DNA of 64,000 bases. It comes from Rhodococcus sp. 14-2470-1b (GTDB taxonomy: Bacteria; Actinomycetota; Actinomycetes; Mycobacteriales; Mycobacteriaceae). The stretch lies in assembly GCF_002259415.1 (NCBI RefSeq), contig NZ_NPFY01000004.1, forward strand, positions 248,001 to 312,000, read 5' to 3'. Below are positions 35,083 to 44,535 of the stretch, in pieces (position 1 is the first letter of the stretch; every line of letters starts with the position of its first letter). Made by a program: the position numbers and the translations under genes. The notes beneath the pieces were generated by a model. It ran no database searches, had not been told where the DNA came from, and saw only the letters and a list, made by a program, of their open reading frames with translations.

Positions 35083-36333
35083 GTGGACGAGTCACGTCGG
35101 GAATTTTCTGGCCTGGGGCCGCGCGTATCCGATATCGACACCCACACCGCCTCGATCGGGATCACTCGTTTTCGGATCGCGGACGGACTCCTCGAGTGGG
35201 ACGCCCGCGCCGGCGACATCTTCGCTGCGGGAGCCGATCCCCGGCCTCCGATCGACATCTGGCGCGATCGGGTACACCCCGACGATGCCCAACTACTGGT
35301 CGATCTGTACGGCGACGCCAGCAAGAACATCGGTGCCGAGTGCATCTACCGGATCGTTCTTCCCGACGGGAGTATCGGGCACGTCCTGACCCGCAGCGTG
35401 TCCATCGAGTACACGCCCGACGGCACTCCGGAGGTGCTGACCGGCGTGGTGTCGAGAGTGCACCCACACGAATCCACCCACCAGCTCAGCGCCGCCCTGG
35501 ACAGCGTGTCGCTCGGTTTCGCGATCTTCGACACCGACCTGATCATCCGGTACGTGAACGCGCAGACAGAACACCACCTCGGTGCCCACCGGTCCGAGCT
35601 GCTGGGTCGACATCTACACGAGGCACTGCCCACGACGAGAGGCTCTTACTTCGACGACCTTCACCGCGACGCAGTCCGAACACGCGGAGAAGTCAAGGTC
35701 GAAGTGCCCTCACTGTTCATTCCCGGCACCATCATGGAGGTCACGGCCAATTACGTCGACGGAGTCGTCGCCGTAAGCTTTCGGGACATCACCGCCGCGA
35801 CCGTCACGATGGACCACCTGCTCGGCGCCTACCGAGAGTTGCTGAGTGCGTCTCGACTGGACGACCTCACCGGCGTCCTCAACAGGGCCGCTCTGTTCGA
35901 GCGGATCGATCGCATCAGCACCGAGATCGGCGCCCCCGCAGCCGTGCTGTTCATCGACGTCGACGACTTCAAGACGATCAACGACACACACGGCCACCTC
36001 ATCGGCGACCAGGTTCTGAGGATCACCGCAGCCCGACTCTCCGAGCACTGTGGCACCAACATCGTCCTGGGTCGAATAGGCGGCGACGAATTCGTCGTCG
36101 CGCTGTTCCCGGACACGGAACTCGGCAGCCACATCGACCCGGCCGACATCGCGGACTGCCTCCGCATCGCAGCGCGGGCACCGATTCAACTCATGAAGTG
36201 CACCATCACCATCGAACTGAGCATCGGCATCGCCCGCAACACCGGCCTCTCCACCCTCGAAGACCTGCTCACCCGAGCGGACATCGCGCTGTACGAAGCA
36301 AAAGCCGGAATACGCCACATCGACCGGCAGTGA
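35083..36333 (+). CDS. PAS-PAS-GGDEF diguanylate cyclase
   Basis: A 416-residue soluble signalling protein: an N-terminal PAS-like domain (~25-125, FRIADGLLEWDARAGDIF, VHPDDAQLLVDLY), a second PAS (~135-245, LGFAIFDTDLIIRYVNAQTEHHLG) and a GGDEF domain with intact GGDEF at 333-337 and FIDVDDFKTINDTHGH. Likely makes c-di-GMP in response to a small ligand. GTG start at 35083 after AAGGAGGG. Third GGDEF gene in the window. Confidence 0.88.
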   Translation: MDESRREFSGLGPRVSDIDTHTASIGITRFRIADGLLEWDARAGDIFAAGADPRPPIDIWRDRVHPDDAQLLVDLYGDASKNIGAECIYRIVLPDGSIGHVLTRSVSIEYTPDGTPEVLTGVVSRVHPHESTHQLSAALDSVSLGFAIFDTDLIIRYVNAQTEHHLGAHRSELLGRHLHEALPTTRGSYFDDLHRDAVRTRGEVKVEVPSLFIPGTIMEVTANYVDGVVAVSFRDITAATVTMDHLLGAYRELLSASRLDDLTGVLNRAALFERIDRISTEIGAPAAVLFIDVDDFKTINDTHGHLIGDQVLRITAARLSEHCGTNIVLGRIGGDEFVVALFPDTELGSHIDPADIADCLRIAARAPIQLMKCTITIELSIGIARNTGLSTLEDLLTRADIALYEAKAGIRHIDRQ

Positions 36334-36453
36334 ATGCTCGCGATCATCGAACGGCCGGCTGTCCGAAAAGCGCGTATCTTCGAGATCGCCGAGGGTGCCG
36401 AAAGGACCCACTCGGCGGCAACGCACGACTCGGTGCAACCCGTTGGAGGAGCT

Positions 36454-36732
36454 GTGGGCAAGAAACCGGTTGCACGGTCCCTCTACCGTGACGGAGCCGG
36501 AAGCGTCGCGCTGATTGCAGGCATCGTTGCAGTTGTCTGCGCATTCGTCCCCTTCATCGGCGACTATCTCGCGATCCCCGCAGGCCTGGTAGCCGTCGTG
36601 TGCGGATGGGTCGGTCTCAGCCGCGCCGTCGACGGAACGGCCACCAACGGCCGCGAGGCAATGATCGGCGCCGCACTCGGCGGAACGGCGTTGTTCGTGG
36701 TGTTTCTGATGTTCGCAGCCTCGTACATGTAG
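36454..36732 (+). CDS. small membrane protein, 92 aa
   Basis: GTG at 36454 follows GGAGGA and gives a 92-residue protein with a short basic start and two to three hydrophobic helices (SVALIAGIVAVVCAFVPFIGDYLAIPAGLVAVVCGWVGLS, and ALFVVFLMFAASYM). The pattern resembles DUF4190-type small membrane proteins. The longer open frame from 36334 lacks a ribosome site. Function unknown. Confidence 0.6.
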   Translation: MGKKPVARSLYRDGAGSVALIAGIVAVVCAFVPFIGDYLAIPAGLVAVVCGWVGLSRAVDGTATNGREAMIGAALGGTALFVVFLMFAASYM

Positions 36733-36773
36733 CCGATCCACCAGCGCGGAGCCCTCCGAGCGGTCGGTGCCGG

Positions 36774-38066
36774 CTAGAACGCTGCGAGATTCTCTCGAAA
36801 GGTCGGCTTCGAATAACCGTCTCGGATCGCACCGCGGCGCCGGAGAGCGGGCGCGAGCCCGTCGCTGATCTCGGAGATCACCTTGCGAGTGACCGGAGAC
36901 GCGATGAGGAATCCGTCGCCGCCCACGTAGTCCATCGCCTCGTCCATCTGTGCTGCAACGGATTCGGTGGTTCCCACGAGTTCGATGGACTCCACCGTCG
37001 GGTAGTTGGCGATGATCTCGCGCAGCGTCTTACCGGATTTCGCCATGTCCTCGAGGGTGCTCTTGTGCCCGTTGTACTTCGTCAGATCCGGTACCGGCGC
37101 GTCGATGTCGAATTGCGAGAAGTCGGTGCTCGAGAGGTAGGACATCGCAGCGAGCACTCCGTCGATGTTGTTCTTCTGCACTTCGCGCATTCTGTCCCGT
37201 TTGACTGCCGCTTCCTCGTCGGTGTCGGCCATGATCGGGCTGACCAGAAACAGCACCTTGACGTCGTCCGGTTTGCGACCGTAGTCGACGAGCCGCTTGC
37301 TGATGTCCTCGCGGTATTCACGCATCGCGTCGAGCCCACGCACGTTGGCGATGATCGTGTCGGCATGCTTGGCACCGAACGCGCGCCCCGCAGGCGAACC
37401 GCCCGCCTGGCAGATGACCGGCCGCCCCTGAGGCCCACGGGGCACGTTCAGGGGACCGCGCGAGGCATAGTACTTCCCTTCGAATCCCACCTTGTGAATT
37501 TTCTCGTGGTCGGCGAAGACCCCGGATTCGGCGTCGAGCACCAGGGCGTCCTCCTCCCACGAATCCCACAGCTGAGACACCACATCGATCCATTCGTCGG
37601 CCATCTCGTATCGAAGACCGTGTTCGATCTGCTTCGGCAAGCCGTAGTTCTGGGCAGCGCCGTCGGCACTTGCCGTCACCAGGTTGATGCCGATTCGGCC
37701 CTTGGTCACGTGATCCAGCGTCGCCATCAAGCGCGCAGCGAGAAAAGGCGGATAGAACGTCGTCGCGACGGTGGCAATGATTCCGATTCGCTCGGTTGCC
37801 TGGGCCATCAGAGGCACGAGCGGCATCGGATCGAATCGCACGGTGGTACCGCGCCGCACCGAACTCTCGAACGTTCCGCGATACACGTCGGACAGAACCG
37901 AGGAGTCCTCCAGCATGATGTAGTCGAAGCCCGCCCGTTCGAGACTGCGCGCTGCGTCGACGAACAGATCCGGTCGCCCAACGTCGGCAGCGACGTTGCC
38001 GGACCATGGTTGATTCCAGCCGTAGACACCGAATCCGGTTGTGAAGAACCACCCGAGATGCATCAT
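36774..38066 (-). CDS. FMN-dependent monooxygenase 1 (NtaA/DszA-type LLM)
   Basis: A 430-residue luciferase-like monooxygenase opening MMHLGWFFTTGFGVYGWNQPW. Family blocks: GFDYIMLEDSS (substrate face), INLVTASADGAAQNYG (flavin phosphate region), and ASRGPLNVPRGPQGRPVICQAGGSPAGRAFGAKHAD. Such enzymes use FMNH2 from a separate reductase to oxidise C-N or C-S bonds. It is the only one of the seven paralogues on the minus strand and faces the ABC operon across the 385-bp control region. By the WNQPWSG motif it groups with copies 3 and 4. Confidence 0.88.
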   Translation of the reverse strand: MMHLGWFFTTGFGVYGWNQPWSGNVAADVGRPDLFVDAARSLERAGFDYIMLEDSSVLSDVYRGTFESSVRRGTTVRFDPMPLVPLMAQATERIGIIATVATTFYPPFLAARLMATLDHVTKGRIGINLVTASADGAAQNYGLPKQIEHGLRYEMADEWIDVVSQLWDSWEEDALVLDAESGVFADHEKIHKVGFEGKYYASRGPLNVPRGPQGRPVICQAGGSPAGRAFGAKHADTIIANVRGLDAMREYREDISKRLVDYGRKPDDVKVLFLVSPIMADTDEEAAVKRDRMREVQKNNIDGVLAAMSYLSSTDFSQFDIDAPVPDLTKYNGHKSTLEDMAKSGKTLREIIANYPTVESIELVGTTESVAAQMDEAMDYVGGDGFLIASPVTRKVISEISDGLAPALRRRGAIRDGYSKPTFRENLAAF

Positions 38067-38213
38067 GCGCCTGCTCCTCTTGTCGGTTCCTGTACGGGTT
38101 CGGTGTGATCGCGGGGCACAAGCACGTTCATCGAAGTCCTCTCGGGTTTCACGGACAGCGGTAACGCTGCGTGCGCACCAGCTTGATGGAATCGAATTAA
38201 CGAACATGGCACA

Positions 38214-38235
38214 GGCGTAACTCACCGATTACGCC
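38214..38235. promoter_or_regulatory. palindromic operator copy 1
   Basis: Perfect 22-bp palindrome GGCGTAA-N8-TTACGCC (spacer CTCACCGA). It lies 148 bp upstream of monooxygenase 1 in the divergent 385-bp region 38067-38451, which otherwise contains no gene. An identical-armed copy is 130 bp away. Confidence 0.7.
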
Positions 38236-38343
38236 GTGCACTCGGCCTGCTCGGGGCCGTTGCGGACGCCGATAACGCCACAGAGAGGTAGATCACAATG
38301 GCGTTTAGAGGCTTCCGCAACGCTGTGACCAGGCATTTCACCT

Positions 38344-38365
38344 GGCGTAATACTTCGGTTACGCC
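38344..38365. promoter_or_regulatory. palindromic operator copy 2
   Basis: Second perfect GGCGTAA-N8-TTACGCC (spacer TACTTCGG), 86 bp upstream of the ABC ATPase start. Same arms and same 8-bp spacer as copy 1, but different spacer sequence, as expected of a protein-binding site and not of a recent duplication. Confidence 0.7.
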
Positions 38366-38451
38366 TCGGGTCGCTTTCAGTAACGAGTCTGAAGAAAGCT
38401 CTGCGGTCAAGGCAGTAGATCTGCTGACGACGAACGGGTTGGAGGATCGTG

Positions 38452-39279
38452 ATGAGTGGCACTGTGCGCGGTGCATACGCCGAGATCGACGCCCGGCACC
38501 TCGGCAAGAGTTTCCATCGCCGTGGGTCCGGCAAGGCTGCTGTGAACGACATCAGCATGAAAGTCACGTCTGCCTCGGCCATAGGAATCGTCGGTGAGTC
38601 CGGGTCGGGCAAGTCGACATTGGTCCGGATGATGTGCGGGCTGCTGGAACCCACCGATGGCAGTGTGGCGTACAACGGCGCAGCACTACCGGGCGTTCTG
38701 TCGACCCGAGGCGGACGCCGCGAATTCCGTTCTCGCATACAGTACGTCGCTCAGGACACGACGTCGTCGTTCGATCCGAGACGAACGCTTCGCGACGCGG
38801 TGCGCCTGCCTGCGCAGCGTTTGCTCGGTATGGACGCCACGGCGGCGAACGCGCGCGTCGACGAGACACTCGCGTCTCTCGAACTGGACCCGTCGATGGC
38901 AGATCGGTACCCCACCGAAGTCTCGGGAGGTCAGCGACAACGCTTCTCGATTGCCCGCGCCCTGGTGGTGAAACCGCGAATTCTGTTGTGCGACGAAGTG
39001 GTCTCCGCGCTCGACGTATCGGTCCAGGGAGCCATACTGAACATGCTCAAAAGTTATTGTGCAGCCGAGGACTGCGGACTCGTGTTCGTGTCGCATGGTT
39101 TGCCCGCCACAGCCTTCATCGCCGACGACATCGTCGTCATGCGCAGTGGCGTCATCGTCGAACAGGGCACTACCGACGACGTGGTCGAGCGGCCGCAGGA
39201 TCCGTACACCGAGCAGTTGCTCGAGGCGTACCGAGGACTCGACGAAGTCGAGCAACTTGCCGTGGCAGCAGCCCGATGA
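38452..39279 (+). CDS. ABC importer ATPase (DppF-type)
   Basis: A 275-residue ATPase of the oligopeptide/nickel family: Walker A GESGSGKST, signature VSGGQRQR, Walker B ILLCDEVVSALD, and the H-loop (FVSHGL). GGAGG is 7 nt before the ATG at 38452. The C-terminal zinc/oligopeptide extension is short. First gene of the importer operon, coupled to the permease by ATGA overlap. Its partner ATPase (DppD-type) is 16 kb away at 55170. Confidence 0.88.
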   Translation: MSGTVRGAYAEIDARHLGKSFHRRGSGKAAVNDISMKVTSASAIGIVGESGSGKSTLVRMMCGLLEPTDGSVAYNGAALPGVLSTRGGRREFRSRIQYVAQDTTSSFDPRRTLRDAVRLPAQRLLGMDATAANARVDETLASLELDPSMADRYPTEVSGGQRQRFSIARALVVKPRILLCDEVVSALDVSVQGAILNMLKSYCAAEDCGLVFVSHGLPATAFIADDIVVMRSGVIVEQGTTDDVVERPQDPYTEQLLEAYRGLDEVEQLAVAAAR

Positions 39280-40328
39280 ACGCGCTGCAGAGTTTCGTCG
39301 GCCGCCAGCGTTGGTGGCTGGGGCGTGTGGCGGTGCTACCACTTCACCTGCTGGTGTTCGCAGTTGCAGCCTTCTTCCTGGTGCGAGCGATCCCCGGCGA
39401 CCCTGCTCGTGAAGTTGTCGGACCTGAGGCCACCGAAGCGGACTATCTGGCAACCAAGGCCGAGTTGGGACTCGACGGAAGTCTGTGGAGCCAACTCCTG
39501 TCCTATCTGGGTGACCTGCTGCACTTCGATCTCGGGAACGCCATCATGACGGGTAGACCGGTGACCACCGACATCGCTGATCGCTTACCCGGCACGCTCG
39601 AACTGGCCGGCATCGCGTTCACTTTTCTCGTCGCGGTCACTCTGTTCTTGTCAGCCATTGTCGTGGCGTGGCCCGGGTCTCTTGCATCGCGCGCTGTGCG
39701 CGGGTACGCCCAGGCAGCGGGCGCGGTGCCCGAGTTCGTCGTGGGCGTCGTCGGAATCTTCCTGTTCTATGCGACGCTTCAGGTCGTCCCGGCCCCCTCG
39801 GGGCGGGTGCGACCCGGGCTGACCGAACCCGAGCCGATCACTTCGCTTCCCCTGCTCGACGCCGTCCTACGCGGCGACACCGTGGTGGTGTCCTCGATGG
39901 CCTCGCACCTGTTGTTACCCATCTCGGTTCTCGTGGTGTCGGTTACGCCGATTCTTCTCAAACAGCTTCTGACTGCCTTGGATTCGAGCCTGACTGCGGG
40001 CCCGACGTTGTTCAAGGTCGCCACTGGATCGGCGCGCAAGTACATCTACCTCAGTGCCTACCGACGGGCTCTCCCTCCGACGGTGTCGCTGTTCGGCATG
40101 GTCTTCGGTTCACTGCTGGGTGGTGCCGTGATTCTCGAGACGCTCTTCGGCCTCGGCGGAATGGGCACCTATGCCGTGGAGGCCGTTGCTGCAACGGATC
40201 TTATTGCTCTCCAGGGCTTCTTGTTGGTGGTAGCCGCGATCTCACTGATCGTGTTCCTGTGTGTAGACCTGATCAACATGCTGCTCGATCCTCGGCGCAA
40301 GCCGGGTCGACAAGGAGGTGGTTCCTAG
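39276..40328 (+). CDS. ABC importer permease (DppB-type)
   Basis: A 350-residue permease with six helices. The N-terminal RAIPGDPAREVVGPEA is the DppB signature (xxPGDP), and the EAA loop region lies around ARKYIYLSAYRRALPP. It overlaps the ATPase gene by 4 nt and stops directly before the second permease. Confidence 0.88.
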   Translation: MNALQSFVGRQRWWLGRVAVLPLHLLVFAVAAFFLVRAIPGDPAREVVGPEATEADYLATKAELGLDGSLWSQLLSYLGDLLHFDLGNAIMTGRPVTTDIADRLPGTLELAGIAFTFLVAVTLFLSAIVVAWPGSLASRAVRGYAQAAGAVPEFVVGVVGIFLFYATLQVVPAPSGRVRPGLTEPEPITSLPLLDAVLRGDTVVVSSMASHLLLPISVLVVSVTPILLKQLLTALDSSLTAGPTLFKVATGSARKYIYLSAYRRALPPTVSLFGMVFGSLLGGAVILETLFGLGGMGTYAVEAVAATDLIALQGFLLVVAAISLIVFLCVDLINMLLDPRRKPGRQGGGS

Positions 40329-41192
40329 ATGGCAAGCGTCACGACTTCCGTACTCGAGACCCGAAAGACGAGGCGCGTCTCCCCCAAGACCCTCCTCCTG
40401 TTCGTGCCCGTCGCGCTCGTGCTTCTGGTAGCGCTGGTCGGACCGTGGATCGTTCCGTTCGATCCGACGAAAGTTGTCGGTGCACCGTCGCTTTCACCGA
40501 ACTCGGAGTTTCTTCTCGGCACCGATTCCACGGGGCTCGACGTGTTCTCCCGCACCATCGCCGGAGCACGGATCGACGTCACCATTGCACTGTTCGTCAC
40601 GATCGCATCGACGGTAGGTGGGATTCTCATCGGCCTCACGATCGGAATGAACGAGTCCGGCCATGGACTCGGCGGGTTCCTGGCGCGCGGGGCGGCCCGG
40701 TTCCTGGACCTCCTCGAAGCAGTACCCACCGTGATCGTCGCACTCGTCGTCGTCTCGTTCTTCGGCACTTCTTCGTTGACGATGATCTTCACCTTGTCGG
40801 TGATTCTCGCGCCGATTCAGGCAAGGCTGGTACGCACCGAGGTATTGCGCGTGCGAGGAGACGCGTACCTGGACGCAGCCAGGCAAGCCGGCTTGAGCGA
40901 GACCCAACTCGTCTTCCGGCACGTGCTTCCCAACTCGTCCGTCCCCGCGCTGCAGAACGCCTCCGTCGTCTTCGGTTTGACGATCATCCTCACCGCAGCT
41001 CTCGGCTTCCTCGGAGTCGGTCTCGCACCTCCCACACCGGAATGGGGATCGATGATCACTCGTGGCGCCGGCGATGCTGCCATCGGAAAGCTCTGGGCCG
41101 CGGGCGCACCCGCGTTCGCACTGTGCGCCACCGTCGCTTCCGTCGCCATCGTCGGCCGCCATCTCACGAAGGACGTCCGCCGCTCCCATTGA
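40329..41192 (+). CDS. ABC importer permease (DppC-type)
   Basis: A 287-residue permease: N-terminal helix, then LLGTDSTGLDVFSRTIAGARID, the DppC hallmark, and an EAA loop (DAARQAGLSETQLVFRHVLPN). It begins at the base after the DppB stop. The two permeases would form the membrane channel with the ATPases at 38452 and 55170. Confidence 0.9.
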   Translation: MASVTTSVLETRKTRRVSPKTLLLFVPVALVLLVALVGPWIVPFDPTKVVGAPSLSPNSEFLLGTDSTGLDVFSRTIAGARIDVTIALFVTIASTVGGILIGLTIGMNESGHGLGGFLARGAARFLDLLEAVPTVIVALVVVSFFGTSSLTMIFTLSVILAPIQARLVRTEVLRVRGDAYLDAARQAGLSETQLVFRHVLPNSSVPALQNASVVFGLTIILTAALGFLGVGLAPPTPEWGSMITRGAGDAAIGKLWAAGAPAFALCATVASVAIVGRHLTKDVRRSH

Positions 41193-41273
41193 CACGGCGG
41201 GAGCGCAGCCGGCGGAGTGACCCACCAACACACGGCGGGAGCGCAGCCGGCGGAGTGACCCACCAACACACGG
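41193..41273. repeat. 38-bp direct repeat, two copies plus 5 bp
   Basis: The unit beginning CACGGCGGGAGCGCAGCCGG is present at 41193-41230 and, identically, at 41231-41268, with CACGG following. It lies in the gap between the second permease and the binding-protein gene. It is a tandem duplication, perhaps of a regulatory or hairpin element (GGCGGGAGCGCAGCCGGC has partial dyad symmetry). Confidence 0.85.
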
Positions 41274-41379
41274 ACAGCGCTGTCCGAGCATGTGCACACC
41301 TCACCTTTTTTCACGGGCGTCGACGACTCGACACGGCACCCGTCGATCCCCCATGCATCGACCAAGGAGAACACCCGTA

Positions 41380-43038
41380 GTGAAACACTCCAATCGCCTC
41401 CCCATCGGGCTCAGGTGGTCCATCCCGCTTCTCGCCGGCGCACTCGCGCTGAGTGCATGTTCCGACGGTGGATCCGCGGGGTCCGACGCAGCGAGCACCG
41501 GCGAGATCATCGTCGTGACCCCTGACCAGGCGTCGAACGTCGTTCGTGACTACGCGTACACGGCGGGGACGGACAACCAGGACGTCACGAACAACATGCA
41601 TGCGCAGCTCATCCGCAAACCGTACGTGGAAGAGGACGGCTCGGATGCTCTCGTGCAGGATTACTACAACTTCGAGCCGTACCTGGCCGAGAGTTACGAC
41701 GTCAGCGAGGATCAACTCGTCTACACGTTCAAACTGAAGCAAGGTGTGTCGAGCCAGCAAGGCAACGAACTCGACGCCGACGACGTGCTGTGGTCCTTCG
41801 AGCGCAAGTTCGCTACCCCAGGCGGCGGTATGGCCGGTTACTTCAAGCCGATGCTGACCGACCCGGTCACTCAGATTCAGAAGGTCGACGACTACACGGT
41901 CAGTTTCACCGTGGAGAAAGCAGGCTACGGTCTGACGTTGCTGGCGAACCTCGCCGAGAACATCGGATCGATCTACGACAGCAACTACCTCATCGAGAAC
42001 GCCACTCCCGACGATCCTTACGCCGTGCAGTGGGGTGCCGAGGACATGATGCGTGGCAATTTCGGCTACGGCGCTTACATGTTGGAGTCGGTGACGCCGG
42101 GCCAGGAAATCGTCATGAAGGCCAACCCGGACTTCGTACTCGGCGAGCCCGAAGTGAAACGGATGATTCGACGTGTGGTGGCCGATCCGGCGACCCGCGC
42201 CAACATGGTCACGCGCGGTGACGCCGACGTCGCACTCGCGCTGCGGTCCTCCGATCAGGCGTCCCTGGAGGAGAACGACGCAGTCACGGTGCCCACGACC
42301 ACCTCGAACCAGTACCTGCTGTACGCGATGAACACCACTACCGCCCCGTTCGACGACGTACGGGTGCGCCAGGCCATGGCCTACGCGATCCCGTACGACA
42401 GGATCATGTCCGACGTGTTCTTCGACCGCGCGTACAAGTACACCCACGTGCTCGACGACAAAGCACCCAACTGGGACGGATCCGGTCTACCGCAGTACGA
42501 GGGTGATCCGGAACGCGCGAAGCAGATGCTCGCCGACGCCGGCATGCCGGACGGTTTCGCGTTCACGCTCAGCGTCAACAACCAGCTGCCCGCGGCGCAG
42601 GACACTGCAATCCAGATCCAGTCGTACGCCGCCGAAGCAGGAATCGATGTCACCATCTCCGAAGTTCCTGCGGCGCAGCTGAACGCAGAACAGCTCGATG
42701 GGAAGATCCAGGCCAGCCTTTCCATCGGCGCGTCGGTGACCATGACCCCGCCGTACTCGCTGCAGTTGCTCACTCAGCCGGGTGGTGGTTCGAACACCGC
42801 ACTGTGGAACGATCCCGAATTCCTCGGTCTCGTCGATCAGGGACTGAATGCAGGCGATGCCTTGAGTCCGGAAGCCGGGGAGTACTGGAACGCAGCAGAG
42901 CTCCGTATGACGGAACAGGCACCGTACATCTTCATCGCTCGCGTGCGTCCGTCCGTGGCGCTCGAGGCCGGTATCGACGGCTTCGTTCAACGTACCGATT
43001 TCCGTATCGACTACTCGAACCTGAAGTTCTCCCAGTAA
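41380..43038 (+). CDS. ABC substrate-binding lipoprotein (family 5)
   Basis: A 552-residue extracellular binding protein. Basic start, hydrophobic core and lipobox LALSAC give lipid anchoring at Cys about residue 26. The rest is the DppA/OppA/NikA fold (LAESYDVSEDQLVYTFKLKQGV, ANPDFVLGEPEVKRMIRR, VRQAMAYAIPYDRI). GTG start at 41380 after AAGGAG. Substrate unknown; the neighbouring monooxygenases suggest a nitrogen- or sulfur-containing organic compound. Confidence 0.88.
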   Translation: MKHSNRLPIGLRWSIPLLAGALALSACSDGGSAGSDAASTGEIIVVTPDQASNVVRDYAYTAGTDNQDVTNNMHAQLIRKPYVEEDGSDALVQDYYNFEPYLAESYDVSEDQLVYTFKLKQGVSSQQGNELDADDVLWSFERKFATPGGGMAGYFKPMLTDPVTQIQKVDDYTVSFTVEKAGYGLTLLANLAENIGSIYDSNYLIENATPDDPYAVQWGAEDMMRGNFGYGAYMLESVTPGQEIVMKANPDFVLGEPEVKRMIRRVVADPATRANMVTRGDADVALALRSSDQASLEENDAVTVPTTTSNQYLLYAMNTTTAPFDDVRVRQAMAYAIPYDRIMSDVFFDRAYKYTHVLDDKAPNWDGSGLPQYEGDPERAKQMLADAGMPDGFAFTLSVNNQLPAAQDTAIQIQSYAAEAGIDVTISEVPAAQLNAEQLDGKIQASLSIGASVTMTPPYSLQLLTQPGGGSNTALWNDPEFLGLVDQGLNAGDALSPEAGEYWNAAELRMTEQAPYIFIARVRPSVALEAGIDGFVQRTDFRIDYSNLKFSQ

Positions 43039-43197
43039 TTTCACGCGTTCGGTCGGTGGTCATATACCGCTCACCGACCGAACTGCGTGCGAGAACGCAG
43101 AAGACGAACGGCGAAATCAGGCGGCTATCAACCGCGCGGTCTCTCGAAACATCCCCGCGGTGAAGTCGACTCACACACCGGAAGAAACGAACGGACT

Positions 43198-44505
43198 ATG
43201 ACAGACAACAGATTTCATCTCGGCTGGTTCGGCAGCTTCGTCCCGGCCGCCTGGAACACCGCCTTCGAAGGCACCGACAGCGAAGACTGGTTGAATGGAG
43301 ACTTCTACGTCGATTTCGCCCGGACGCTCGAGCGAGCGTGTTTCGATTTCCTTCTGCTCGAGGACTCGTCGATGGTGTCGGACACCTACGGCGGTAGTTC
43401 GGAGGCAACGCTCCGCACTGGCGGCTGGGCACCGAAGGGTGACCCCATGGCTCTCGCACCGCTTCTGACGCGGGCAACAGAGCGATTGGGAATTTCGATC
43501 ACGGCGTCCACCTCCTTCTATCCTCCTTACCTCCTGGCTCGGTCGATCGCATCGCTCGATCACCTGTCTTCGGGGCGAATTGCATGGAATGTCGTCACCT
43601 CCAGCGAGGATCGCGCCGCACAGAACTTCGGGATGGAGACGCTTCCCCCACACGACGAGCGGTACGCCCGGGCAGACGAATACGTCGGACTCGTCGAGCA
43701 ACTCTGGGATTCCTGGGACGCCGACGCGGTGGTGATGGACCGCGCGACGTCCACCTACGTGGACCACACGAAGGTCCACACCGTCGATTTCAAGGGCAAG
43801 TACTACTCGTCCCGCGGCCCCCTCAACACGCTCCCGTCCCCTCAGGGCCGTCCGGTGATCACGCAGGCAGGCGGGTCCCCCGCCGGTCGCGATTTCGCGG
43901 CCAAGCACGCCGACATGATCATGGCCCTGCCGAAAGGGGTTCCGGCGATGAAGGAATATCGCGCCGACATCCGGAGGCGGATGGCCGAGTACGGACGCGA
44001 CCCGGATTCGGCCAAAGTGATGTACGTCGTCTCGCCGATACTCGGCGAGACGCACCAGGACGCACTCGATCGCAAGGAACGCAAGGCCGAGGCGGTACGT
44101 GCCAATCCGATGGGTCCGCTCATCGGCTGGTCGGCGAGCATGGAGATCGACTTCTCCACATTCGATCTCGACAAGCCGCTTCCGGACGACGTCCACACCA
44201 ACGGACATCAGTCGACGCTGGAGAACTTCCGTAAGTGGGCAGATGGACGCACGCTCCGTGAAGCGTGCGTCGCATACCGCACCGAATCCATGGAGCTGGT
44301 CGGCACTCCCGACGAGGTAGCCGAGCAGATGGGCCAGGCCATGGAGGAGATCGGCGGTGACGGATTCCTCATCTGGAGCCAGCCTCACAACCGGCGCTAC
44401 ATCGGCGAAATCGCCGACGGCCTGGTCCCTGCCCTGCAACGCAGAGGACTCATGCGTACCGAGTACGCAGGCGAGCACCTTCGCGATCATCTTCTCGAAT
44501 TCTGA
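43198..44505 (+). CDS. FMN-dependent monooxygenase 2 (NtaA/DszA-type LLM)
   Basis: A 435-residue member of the SMVSDTYGG subgroup (with copies 5, 6 and 7): CFDFLLLEDSSMVSDTYGG, AWNVVTSSEDRAAQNFGME and SSRGPLNTLPSPQGRPVITQAGGSPAGRDFAAKHAD. ATG at 43198 gives the characteristic FHLGWF start. It follows the binding protein with a 159-bp gap that has no clear terminator, so it may be read from the importer promoter. Confidence 0.87.
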   Translation: MTDNRFHLGWFGSFVPAAWNTAFEGTDSEDWLNGDFYVDFARTLERACFDFLLLEDSSMVSDTYGGSSEATLRTGGWAPKGDPMALAPLLTRATERLGISITASTSFYPPYLLARSIASLDHLSSGRIAWNVVTSSEDRAAQNFGMETLPPHDERYARADEYVGLVEQLWDSWDADAVVMDRATSTYVDHTKVHTVDFKGKYYSSRGPLNTLPSPQGRPVITQAGGSPAGRDFAAKHADMIMALPKGVPAMKEYRADIRRRMAEYGRDPDSAKVMYVVSPILGETHQDALDRKERKAEAVRANPMGPLIGWSASMEIDFSTFDLDKPLPDDVHTNGHQSTLENFRKWADGRTLREACVAYRTESMELVGTPDEVAEQMGQAMEEIGGDGFLIWSQPHNRRYIGEIADGLVPALQRRGLMRTEYAGEHLRDHLLEF

Positions 44506-44535
44506 CCCGACACGTCTCGATCACTGGAGAACAAC

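Noticed and set aside
41193..41273. CRISPR-like repeat
   Set aside because: Only two units directly abutting with no spacers and no cas genes; it is a simple tandem duplication.
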